Shown here: piece after piece, positions 7,753 to 14,855 of the stretch
How positions within the stretch are numbered: position 1 is the first letter of the stretch
Layout of the letters: every line of letters begins with the position of its first letter
Assembly: GCF_017349075.1 (NCBI RefSeq)
Contig: NZ_JAFMOF010000001.1
Location: forward strand, 2,084,101 to 2,148,100
DNA: 64,000 nucleotides
Reading direction: 5' to 3'
Source: Streptomyces triculaminicus
GTDB taxonomy: Bacteria; Actinomycetota; Actinomycetes; Streptomycetales; Streptomycetaceae
Notes under the pieces: generated by a model
What the model saw: the letters and a program-made list of their open reading frames with translations, nothing else
What the model was told of the DNA's origin: nothing
Database searches by the model: none
Program-made: the position numbers and the translations under genes

Positions 7753-9123
7753 TCACACCGTCGCGGTCAGCCGCTCCGGGCGCTCCGCGGTCTCGCGGGG
7801 GACGAAGGCCACATGCCGGTGGCCCCGCCGGAAGTCGACCTTCAGACGCAGGTCGCCCGCGCGGGCCAGCGCCAGGCCGACGGCGGCCGCCGCGAGCGCC
7901 GAGACGACGCCGCCGGCGAGGAAGCCGGTGCGGGGCCCGTACGCGTCGGTGATCCAGCCGACCAGGGGCGCGCCCAGCGGCGTACCGCCCATGAAGACCA
8001 TCATGAACAGGCTCATCACCCGTCCCCGCAGTGCGGGGTCGGCGGCCATCTGGAGGCCGGAGTTGGCGGTGACGTTGATCGTCAGGCCGCACATGCCGAT
8101 CGGCACGAGCAGCAGCGCGAAGACCCAGAACGAGGGCGCGAGCGCCGCCGTGATCTCCAGCACGCCGAACAGCGCCGCGGCCCCCACCAGCAGCCGCGGC
8201 CGCGAGCTGCCCCGGCGGGCCGCGAGCAGCGCGCCGACCAGCGAGCCGGCCGCCATCAGGGTGTTGAGCAGGCCGTAGGTGCTGGCGTCGGCGTGGAAGA
8301 CGTCATTGACGAACGCCGTGAGCCAGATGGGGAAGTTGAAGCCGAAGGTGCCGATGAAGCCGACCAGCACGATGGGCCAGATCAGGTCCGGGTTCCCGGC
8401 GACGTAGCGCAGGCCCTCCCTCAGCTGGCCCTTGCCGCGCGGGGCGCGCTCGGCCCTGTGCAGTTCGCCGGTGCGCATCATCAGCAGTCCGGCGACGGGC
8501 GCGGCGAACGACAGTCCGTTGGCCAGGAACGCCCAGCCGCTGCCCACGGCGGTGATCAGCACACCGGCGACGGCCGGGCCGACCAGCCGGGCGGACTGGA
8601 AGTTGGCGGAGTTCAGGCTGACGGCGTTGCGCAGGTCGGCGGGTCCGACCATCTCGGCGACGAACGCCTGCCGGGCGGGGTTGTCGACGACGGTGACGAG
8701 ACCGAGGACGAAGGCGGTGAGGTAGACGTGCCAGACCTCGACCCGTCCGGTGAGGGTGAGCACGGCGAGCGCGACGCCGGTGACGCCCATCGCCGTCTGG
8801 GTCGCCAGCAGCAGCCGGCGCTTGGGGGAACGGTCGGCTATGACGCCGCCGTAGAGCCCGAACAACAGCATGGGCAGGAACTGCAGTGCCGTGGTGATGC
8901 CCACGGCGGCCGAGGAGCCGGTGATGCTGAGGACCAGCCAGTCCTGGGCGATCCGCTGCATCCAGGTGCCGGTGTTGGACACCACCTGACCGGCGGCGAA
9001 GAGCCGGTAGTTGCGGATGCGGAGCGAGCTGAACGTGCCTCCCTTGGTGTGCAGGGAGGTGGTGCGTGCGTCGTGGTGGTGGTTCGGTGCGGGTGCGGAG
9101 TCTGCTCCGGGTCCCGAACTCAA
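7753..9123 (-). CDS. MFS transporter (EntS/DHA3-like)
   Basis: Twelve-span major facilitator protein of 456 residues with a cytoplasmic N-terminal tail rich in His and Pro. The N-terminal half carries the loop motif GVIADRSPKRRLLLATQ between helices 2 and 3, and NTGTWMQRIAQDWLVL, typical of the MFS_3 branch that includes the enterobactin exporter EntS and drug-efflux pumps. It lies 93 bases downstream of a MarR regulator on the same strand, the usual arrangement for a ligand-induced efflux pump. Substrate unknown. Confidence 0.9.
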   Translation of the reverse strand: MSSGPGADSAPAPNHHHDARTTSLHTKGGTFSSLRIRNYRLFAAGQVVSNTGTWMQRIAQDWLVLSITGSSAAVGITTALQFLPMLLFGLYGGVIADRSPKRRLLLATQTAMGVTGVALAVLTLTGRVEVWHVYLTAFVLGLVTVVDNPARQAFVAEMVGPADLRNAVSLNSANFQSARLVGPAVAGVLITAVGSGWAFLANGLSFAAPVAGLLMMRTGELHRAERAPRGKGQLREGLRYVAGNPDLIWPIVLVGFIGTFGFNFPIWLTAFVNDVFHADASTYGLLNTLMAAGSLVGALLAARRGSSRPRLLVGAAALFGVLEITAALAPSFWVFALLLVPIGMCGLTINVTANSGLQMAADPALRGRVMSLFMMVFMGGTPLGAPLVGWITDAYGPRTGFLAGGVVSALAAAAVGLALARAGDLRLKVDFRRGHRHVAFVPRETAERPERLTATV

Positions 9124-9216
9124 GGTGGGGTCGCCTCCTTCTCTGTGCGCTGTCTCCTTGCGCGGCGCGCCGGCGGGCGCGCGCTCGGCGCGCTCGTGGG
9201 GAGCGGTGCCGGGCGC

Positions 9217-9663
9217 CTACAGGTGCGCGAGTTTCTCCAGGACGGGCGCGGCGGCGCGCAGCGTCGCCCGCTCGTCCTCGTCCAGCTGGCCCACCAGTTC
9301 GGCGAGCCAGGCATTGCGCTTGCGACGGCTCTGTTCGAGCATCGCCTCGGCCTGCTCCGTCTGGCGGACCACCTTCTGGCGGCGGTCCTCGGGATGCGGC
9401 TCGAGAGCGACGAGCCCCTTGCCCTCCAGCAGCGCGACGATGCGGGTCATCGACGGCGGCTGCACATGCTCCTTGCGGGCGAGCTCGCCCGGGGTGGCGG
9501 AGCCGCAGCGGGCGAGGGTGCCCAGGACCGACATCTCGGCCGGGCTGAGCGACTCGTCCACCCGCTGGTGCTTGAGCCTGCGGGACAGCCGCATCACCGC
9601 CGACCGAAGGTCGTTCACGGCGGCGCTGTCGTCTGGTTCGAGGGTGCGGGAAGGCTCCGGCAT
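9217..9663 (-). CDS. MarR family transcriptional regulator
   Basis: Winged-helix regulator of 148 residues. The DNA-binding part is seen as SPAEMSVLGTLARCG, then TPGELARKEHVQPPSMTRIVALLEGKGLV and the wing with the PHPEDRRQ Asp-Arg-Arg signature (residues about 40-100, described in pieces). Flanking helices form the dimer interface. It precedes the MFS gene and probably represses it and itself. The promoter looks leaderless: a TAATCT -10-like box (9671-9676, minus strand) lies seven bases from the ATG, and the same stretch contains two ATTAC repeats eight bases apart that may be its operator. Confidence 0.92.
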   Translation of the reverse strand: MPEPSRTLEPDDSAAVNDLRSAVMRLSRRLKHQRVDESLSPAEMSVLGTLARCGSATPGELARKEHVQPPSMTRIVALLEGKGLVALEPHPEDRRQKVVRQTEQAEAMLEQSRRKRNAWLAELVGQLDEDERATLRAAAPVLEKLAHL

Positions 9664-9670
9664 GACAATT

Positions 9671-9688
9671 AGATTACCTCATTACTTG
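9671..9688 (-). promoter_or_regulatory. Candidate leaderless promoter/operator of the MarR gene
   Basis: AT-rich island immediately upstream of the MarR ATG in otherwise very GC-rich DNA. On the minus strand TAATCT ends seven bases before the start codon, the spacing of leaderless actinobacterial transcripts. ATTAC occurs at 9673-9677 and again at 9681-9685, one helical face apart in direct orientation. This is where a MarR autorepressor would be expected to bind; binding itself is inference. Confidence 0.4.
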
Positions 9689-9730
9689 CCCTAAAGAAAG
9701 TGGGCACTGGGGCGGACGGAAGCACGCGAG

Positions 9731-9776
9731 GGGAGCGCTCCCGCACGGGCACGGGGGGTGTACGTACGTACACCCC
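9731..9776. promoter_or_regulatory. Two consecutive perfect palindromes between divergent genes
   Basis: GGGAGCGCTCCC (9731-9742) is a perfect 12-bp palindrome. Twelve bases further a 22-bp perfect palindrome spans 9755-9776, with GGGGTG and CACCCC arms around the self-complementary core TACGTACGTA. Both lie in the region between the MarR gene (leftward) and the CPBP protease gene (rightward). Perfect symmetry without a T-run and between divergent starts favours an operator (for example TetR-like) over a terminator, but no regulator can be named. Confidence 0.5.
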
Positions 9777-9861
9777 GGCCCGGCAGCCAGACGCAGTGGC
9801 CGCCGCCCCGCCACCCGGCATCGTCGAAGGCGAACCAACGACCCGAGGGGGGCGCGACGGC

Positions 9862-10659
9862 ATGAGGACAGCCGGCAACACGTGGAACGGCGGCATCGGA
9901 GCACCGGTGGGGGTGTTCCTGACGGTCGCCTTCCTGGCCGCGGGGGCGCTCGGCACGGCGCAGCCCGCGACGGGGATTCCCCCCGAGGTCGTCCAGCTGA
10001 CCCAGTTCGGGCCGGCTCTGGGAGTGGGGCTGGCGGCACTGCTGTGGCCGGGCCGGGTACGGGCCCTGCTCGCCGGGGCCCTGCGCGGCCGCGGGGCGGG
10101 CGGGGGCGCCCTGCTGCTGACCGCGCCCCTGATCATCGCCCTGAGCGCCGGCGCGTACGCCCTCCTGACCGGGGACGCGCGGTTCACCCGCCCGGACACG
10201 CTCGAGCACCCCTTCGCGCTGATCGTCGTGGCCCAGATGATCGGCGCCTGCGGCGAGGAGATCGGCTGGCGCTGCTTCCTGCAGCCACTGCTGCGCACCC
10301 GCTTCGGCCCGCTCGCGACCTCGGTCACGGTCGGCGCGATCTGGGGCGTCTGGCACGTGGGCGTCTTCGCCGAGGACCCGGTGTACGCGGCGGCGTTCCT
10401 GGTGGGGGCCATCGCCATGTCCGTCGTCATGGGGCGGGCGCTCGAGGGCACCCGGGCCGGCGGGCTGCCGCTCGCCGGCGGCTTCCACGCCCTGATCAAC
10501 CTCGGCATGCTGCTGCTCATGGACGAGGAGTCCGGCGCCGTGCTCCCGATGGTGCTTTTCGGGGCGGCGTGCCTGGCGGCGGCGGTGCTGTGGACCTGGC
10601 GGAACGCCCGTACGGCACCGGCGGCTAGGATCCGCACGATTCCGGAACACGTTCGATAG
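9862..10659 (+). CDS. CPBP family intramembrane glutamic/metallo-endopeptidase
   Basis: Membrane protein of 265 residues with about seven hydrophobic helices. It carries the CPBP (Abi/Rce1-like) motifs: Glu-Glu-x-x-x-Arg in CGEEIGWR (E132, E133, R137), a His in WGVWHVG, and His in GGFHALIN. Such proteins cleave prenylated or membrane-embedded substrates, or act in bacteriocin immunity; in Streptomyces their substrates are unknown. ATG at 9862 was chosen over an upstream in-frame ATG because the extra 54 residues are low-complexity and run through the palindromic intergenic DNA. The sensor kinase gene starts 14 bases downstream, so the protease is likely in the same operon and may be linked to the sensor's signal. 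Confidence 0.85.
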   Translation: MRTAGNTWNGGIGAPVGVFLTVAFLAAGALGTAQPATGIPPEVVQLTQFGPALGVGLAALLWPGRVRALLAGALRGRGAGGGALLLTAPLIIALSAGAYALLTGDARFTRPDTLEHPFALIVVAQMIGACGEEIGWRCFLQPLLRTRFGPLATSVTVGAIWGVWHVGVFAEDPVYAAAFLVGAIAMSVVMGRALEGTRAGGLPLAGGFHALINLGMLLLMDEESGAVLPMVLFGAACLAAAVLWTWRNARTAPAARIRTIPEHVR

Positions 10660-10673
10660 GGCGACGCACCCCC

Positions 10674-11936
10674 ATGGCCTCGGTTGTCTCCCGCGCCTGC
10701 GTCGCCGCCGCGCGCTGCCAGTGGGCGAGCCTGCTCGCCCTGGCGGTGCCGTTCGTGGGCTCGCTCGTGGTGTGCGCCCTGCTGCTGTTGCCCGTCGGCG
10801 CCGGCTTCGCCCTGCTGCCGCCCGCCGCAAGGGCCCTGCGCTCACTGTCCGACCGGGCCCGCGCGCGGGCCGGGCGCTGGACCGGCACGCACATCAGCCC
10901 GCCGCCGGACCTGACCACCGGCCCCGCCCCGGGCCCGCGCCGCCGGGCGGCCGCGATCCTGGCCGACGAGGGGTTCTGGCGCGACCTGACGTGGGCCTGG
11001 CTGGAGCCGGCGGTCGGCGGACTGCTCGTCGCCGTGCCGCTGGCCCTCATCGAGTACGGGGCGTTCGGCGCGCTCGTCCAGCCGTTCATCTGGCGGATCA
11101 TCGACGACGGCAACTGGTACGCCTTCGTCCCCGTGCACAGCACCGCGACGATGCTCGCCGCCCTCGCCCTGGGCCTGGCCTTCGCCGCCGGCGGCCTGGC
11201 CGCCGCACCCGCCGTCCTCCGGCTGCACGCCCGCTGGAGCCGGCTGCTGCTGTCCGCGCCCCGCAGCGCCGAACTCGCCCGCCGCGTGGAACGGCTCACC
11301 GACACCCGCGACCGGGCCCTGGACACCCAGGCGGCCGAACTGCGCCGCATCGAACGGGACCTGCACGACGGCGCCCAGGCCCGCCTCGTCGCCCTCGGCA
11401 TGACGCTGGACAGCGCCACCCGCCTGCTGGACACCGACCCGGCGGCCGCCCGCGAGCTGCTGCTGGACGTCCGCAGGACCTCCGAGGCGGCGCTGCGGGA
11501 CCTGCGCGACCTGGTCCACGGCATCCACCCGCCGGTCCTCGCCGACCGGGGGCTCGGCGACGCGGTCCGGTCGCTGGCGCTCGACACCTTCCTCGACGTG
11601 CACGTCGAGGCCCGCCTGCCGGGCCGGCTCCCGGCGCCGGTCGAGTCCGCCGCGTACTTCGCGGTGAGCGAGGCGCTGACCAACGCCGCCAAGCACGCGC
11701 GGGCCCGGGAGGTACGGATCACGCTGACCCACGAGGACGGCACGCTGCGGGCCGTCGTCGCCGACGACGGCCGCGGCGGCGCCGACGTCGCGGGCGGCAC
11801 CGGACTGCTGGGGGTGCGGCGCCGGTTGGATACCTTCGACGGCGTCCTCGCCCTGCACAGCCCGCCGGGCGGCCCGACCACCGTGACGATGGAGATCCCG
11901 TGCGCGTTGTCCTCGCCGAAGACCTCTTCCTGCTGA
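10674..11936 (+). CDS. Two-component sensor histidine kinase (NarL/HisKA_3 class)
   Basis: Membrane kinase of 420 residues. Two or three pairs of hydrophobic helices (about 15-50, 112-130, 152-180) form the sensing part. The HisKA_3 phosphoacceptor motif is RRIERDLHDGAQARLVALG (His near residue 235), followed by the ATPase domain with N-box SEALTNAAKHA and G-box VADDGRGGA, then GTGLLGVRRRLD. The last 37 bases overlap the response-regulator gene. Signal unknown; neighbouring CPBP protease suggests a cell-envelope stress role, as inference. Confidence 0.92.
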   Translation: MASVVSRACVAAARCQWASLLALAVPFVGSLVVCALLLLPVGAGFALLPPAARALRSLSDRARARAGRWTGTHISPPPDLTTGPAPGPRRRAAAILADEGFWRDLTWAWLEPAVGGLLVAVPLALIEYGAFGALVQPFIWRIIDDGNWYAFVPVHSTATMLAALALGLAFAAGGLAAAPAVLRLHARWSRLLLSAPRSAELARRVERLTDTRDRALDTQAAELRRIERDLHDGAQARLVALGMTLDSATRLLDTDPAAARELLLDVRRTSEAALRDLRDLVHGIHPPVLADRGLGDAVRSLALDTFLDVHVEARLPGRLPAPVESAAYFAVSEALTNAAKHARAREVRITLTHEDGTLRAVVADDGRGGADVAGGTGLLGVRRRLDTFDGVLALHSPPGGPTTVTMEIPCALSSPKTSSC

Positions 11937-12544
11937 GAGACGGCCTCATACGCACGCTGCGCGAGCACGGCTGCGAGGTCGTGGCGGCCGTGGACAACGG
12001 CCCGTCCCTGCTGCGCGCGCTGCTGGAGGAGGAGCCGGACGTGGCGGTGGTCGACGTCCGCCTCCCGCCGAGCTTCACCGACGAGGGCCTGCAGGCCGCG
12101 CTCGAGGCCCGCCGCCGGCGGCCCGGCCTGCCCGTACTGGTGCTCTCGCAGTACGTCGAGCAGCTCTACGCCAACGAGCTGCTGGCCGGCGGCGAGGGCG
12201 CCGTCGGCTATCTGCTCAAGGACCGGGTGACCAACACCGAGCAGTTCGTCGACGCGGTCCGCCGGGTCGCCGCCGGCGGGACGGTGATGGACCCTCAGGT
12301 CATCGCCAAGCTGCTCGCGCGGGGCGAGGCCCGGGGGACGGTCGGCGACCTGACGGCGCGCGAGCGCGACGTGCTGGAGCTGATGGCCGAGGGCCGCTCG
12401 AACGCCGCGATCGCGAGCGGCCTGCACATCAGCGAGAGCGCGGTCGCCAAGCACACGGCGAGCATCTTCGCCAGGCTCGGCATCGCCCCGTCGGCGGACG
12501 ACAACCGCCGGGTGCTGGCCGTGCTGGCCTACCTCAAGCGCTAG
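11900..12544 (+). CDS. LuxR/NarL-type response regulator
   Basis: Response regulator of 214 residues. The receiver domain shows acidic residues in VVLAEDLFLLRDG, phosphoacceptor Asp in VAVVDVRLPP (about residue 53) and Lys in GYLLKDRV. The C-terminal LuxR helix-turn-helix is LTARERDVLELMAEGRSN onward with HISESAVAKHTASIF as recognition region. The GTG start lies inside the kinase gene, a 37-base overlap typical of coupled two-component pairs. The TAG stop shares its last bases with the left end of a MITE-like element, so the C-terminus could have been trimmed or altered by that insertion. Confidence 0.92.
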   Translation: MRVVLAEDLFLLRDGLIRTLREHGCEVVAAVDNGPSLLRALLEEEPDVAVVDVRLPPSFTDEGLQAALEARRRRPGLPVLVLSQYVEQLYANELLAGGEGAVGYLLKDRVTNTEQFVDAVRRVAAGGTVMDPQVIAKLLARGEARGTVGDLTARERDVLELMAEGRSNAAIASGLHISESAVAKHTASIFARLGIAPSADDNRRVLAVLAYLKR

Positions 12545-12729
12545 GGGGTGTCCGGTGGGTCGGTGCGGGTCCTGCGGCGTCTGGTGCGGTGGATCGCAAG
12601 GCGGAGCATCTCCCTCGGACTGAGCGTCCTCGGGTGATGCGACAACGCAGCGAGGTGCCGTGCTGGGGGCACCTCCCAGCGGTAGCTGGGGGAGCCGCAG
12701 GGCCCGTGCCGGCCCATCGGACACCCCCT
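12543..12729. mobile_element. MITE-like element, 187 bp with 17-bp terminal inverted repeats
   Basis: Left end AGGGGGTGTCCGGTGGG (12543-12559) is matched in inverted orientation by CCCATCGGACACCCCCT (12713-12729), 16 of 17 positions. There is no coding capacity. Inside lies a hairpin-forming core at 12665-12692 (CTCCCAGC / GCTGGG arms around GGTA), which also occurs in slightly diverged form at 46496-46523. Short length, terminal inverted repeats and lack of genes fit a non-autonomous transposable element mobilised by an IS elsewhere in the genome; a target-site duplication is not clear to me. It abuts the response-regulator stop codon and may act as its terminator. Confidence 0.6.
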
Positions 12730-12771
12730 GGGCCGGCCCGGCCGGCACCCGGCGGTGGCGGTCGTGTCCGG

Positions 12772-14244
12772 TTACTTCACGCCCAGCAGCTGCTCGATCG
12801 GGTCGAGCATGAAGTAGACGAGGAAGCAGGCCCCGACGACGTTCAGCAGCCAGGGGATCTCGCGGGCCCGCTTGTCGGCGATCCGCAGCAGGATGAAGGC
12901 GAGGACGCCGATGCCGATGCCGTTGGTGATCGAGTAGGTGAACGGCATGGAGATGATCGTCAGGAACGCGGGGATCGCGATCGTGAAGTCACTCCAGTCG
13001 ATCTCCTTGACGTTCGAGGCCATGATCAGGAAGCCGACGACGACCAGGGCGGGGGTCGCGGCCTGGGCGGGCACCACGGTGGCCAGCGGGGTGAAGACGA
13101 GGGCGAGCAGGAAGAGCCCGCCGGTCATCAGGTTGGCCAGGCCCGTACGGGCGCCCTCGCCGACGCCCGCCGTGGACTCCACGAAGCAGGTGTTGGCGGA
13201 GGCGGAGCCGGCGCCGCCGGCCGCCACGGCCACACCGTCCATCATGAGGATCCTGCCCATGTTGGGCAGCTGGCCCTTCTCGTCCGTCAGGCCGGCCTCC
13301 TCGCCGACGCCGATGATCGTGCCCATGGCGTCGAAGAAGCCGGACAGCAGCACGGTGAAGACGAACAGGCAGCCGGTGAGCAGGCCGACCTCATGGAATC
13401 CGCCGAAGAGGCTGACGTCGCCTATGAGCCCGAAGTCCGGGGTGTCCACGATCTTGTCCGGCACGGTGGGCACGGACAGGCCCCAGCCCGCGTCCGGGAT
13501 CTCGACCAGCGAGTTGATGACGATCGCCACGACCGTCATCACGACGATCCCGATGAGGATCGCGCCCGGCGCCTTGCGCACCAGCAGGATGAACGTCAGC
13601 GCGAGCCCGGCCGCGAAGACCAGCACCGGCCAGCCGGTCAGCTGACCGCCCTGGCCCAGCCCCATCGGGACGGTGGTGTGGGCGGCGTCGGGGTTGCGGC
13701 TGACGAAGCCGGAGTCGACCAGGCCGATCAGCGAGATGAACAGGCCGATGCCGATCGCGATGGCGCGCCGCAGCCCGCCGGGAATGGCGTCCATGACGCG
13801 CTGCCGCAGACCGGAGGCGACCAGCACCATCAGCACCAGGCCGGCCAGGACGACCATGCCCATCGCGTCCGGCCAGCTCATCTTGGGCGCCAGCTGCAGC
13901 GAGACGACGGCGTTGATGCCGAGGCCGGCGGCGCAGGCGATGGGCACGTTGCCGATCGCGCCCATGAGGACGGTGCTGAGCCCGGCCATCAGGGCGGTGG
14001 CCGTGACCAGCTGGCCGTTGTCCAGCTGGTGGCCGAACTTGTCCTGGCCCGCCCCGAGGATGATCGGGTTCAGCACGATGATGTACGCCATCGCGAAGAA
14101 GGTCGCCAGGCCGCCGCGCAGCTCACGGGCGACGGACGAACCCCGCTCGGTGATCCGGAAATACCGGTCGAGGGCGTTCTTTCCGACGGGCGGCACGGGC
14201 GACGACGGGGCGTCGTCGACCGTGGAGGTGGCCGAGGTGGGCAT
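12772..14244 (-). CDS. NCS2 family purine permease (AzgA/PbuG-like)
   Basis: Nucleobase-cation symporter of 490 residues with about 12-14 membrane segments, likely importing guanine/hypoxanthine or adenine with protons. Family features include MAYIIVLNPIILG after an N-terminal ELRGGLATFF helix, the ACAAGLGINAVVS loop, SGFFDAMGTIIGVG and ASANTCFVESTAGVGEGARTG. Start ATG at 14244 is preceded by GAGG; an upstream in-frame ATG would add 16 residues of atypical sequence. The AT-rich upstream region holds a TGAAC-N6-GTTCA palindrome likely used for regulation. I found no purine-riboswitch core there. Confidence 0.91.
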   Translation of the reverse strand: MPTSATSTVDDAPSSPVPPVGKNALDRYFRITERGSSVARELRGGLATFFAMAYIIVLNPIILGAGQDKFGHQLDNGQLVTATALMAGLSTVLMGAIGNVPIACAAGLGINAVVSLQLAPKMSWPDAMGMVVLAGLVLMVLVASGLRQRVMDAIPGGLRRAIAIGIGLFISLIGLVDSGFVSRNPDAAHTTVPMGLGQGGQLTGWPVLVFAAGLALTFILLVRKAPGAILIGIVVMTVVAIVINSLVEIPDAGWGLSVPTVPDKIVDTPDFGLIGDVSLFGGFHEVGLLTGCLFVFTVLLSGFFDAMGTIIGVGEEAGLTDEKGQLPNMGRILMMDGVAVAAGGAGSASANTCFVESTAGVGEGARTGLANLMTGGLFLLALVFTPLATVVPAQAATPALVVVGFLIMASNVKEIDWSDFTIAIPAFLTIISMPFTYSITNGIGIGVLAFILLRIADKRAREIPWLLNVVGACFLVYFMLDPIEQLLGVK

Positions 14245-14325
14245 GGGGGGAACCTCAGTCGTACGGGCCCGGGAGGGCAAGAGGACAAACAAAAAGGATC
14301 AAGATCCGAACCACTTTTGGATGAT

Positions 14326-14341
14326 TGAACTAAACCGTTCA
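14326..14341. promoter_or_regulatory. Candidate operator TGAAC-N6-GTTCA upstream of NCS2 permease
   Basis: A perfect 5+5 inverted repeat (TGAACTAAACCGTTCA) in an AT-rich stretch 82 bases upstream of the permease start. On the minus strand it directly follows a TTGACT sequence (14341-14346), so it would occupy the -35/-10 spacer of a promoter for the permease. A second small palindrome, GGATCAAGATCC, lies at 14296-14307. Position and symmetry suggest a dimeric repressor, perhaps purine-responsive; the protein is not identifiable here. Confidence 0.45.
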
Positions 14342-14482
14342 GTCAAATCCAGTTCGATTCAGTATGAATAAACAAACGCCGAATGGCTATCTCCGCGCGT
14401 AGACCCCTGCGGCACAAGGCCTCCGTCTCCGGACCCCACCGGGCTTCACCGAGTGACGACCCGAACGCACTAGGCTGACGCC

Positions 14483-14749
14483 ATGACGAAGTGGACACCC
14501 ACGCACGAGGCCCCCGAGCCCCTGGAGGGCCCGGTCGTCGCCACCATCACCGGCGGCACGATCCTGTGGTTCGTCCTCTTCCTCGCCCAGCTGCCGTTCT
14601 ACGGCTGGTTCGAGGACCACGGGCACGCCTGGTGGGTGTGGACCTGCCTCGCCGGCGGCGGCCTGGGCCTCATCGGCGTCTGGTACGTCCGCAAGCGCGA
14701 CGCCGCCCTTCGCCGCCACGCGGCGAAGAACTCCGGGCACACCGCCTGA
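14483..14749 (+). CDS. DUF2530 family small membrane protein
   Basis: Protein of 88 residues with two membrane helices (about 20-40 and 50-68), a Trp-rich loop ([11 protein letters not shown]) between them and a basic C-terminal tail ([14 protein letters not shown]). This matches the actinobacterial DUF2530 pattern, commonly found next to an NCS2 permease in streptomycetes, as here. Function unknown. Divergently transcribed from the permease across 238 bases of AT-rich DNA. Confidence 0.8.
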   Translation: MTKWTPTHEAPEPLEGPVVATITGGTILWFVLFLAQLPFYGWFEDHGHAWWVWTCLAGGGLGLIGVWYVRKRDAALRRHAAKNSGHTA

Positions 14750-14855
14750 CGGGACGGGGCACCGGGATCACCGCCCGGGGGCACGACCGGGCGGGAGGGG
14801 CCGGGGCGCGGCCCTCGAAAGGCCGAGCGCCCGGCGCCCCCGTACCGTCGGACGT

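Noticed and set aside
14245..14482. Purine riboswitch before the NCS2 permease
   Set aside because: I looked for the conserved guanine-box core in the AT-rich leader and did not find it; a protein operator is the better explanation.
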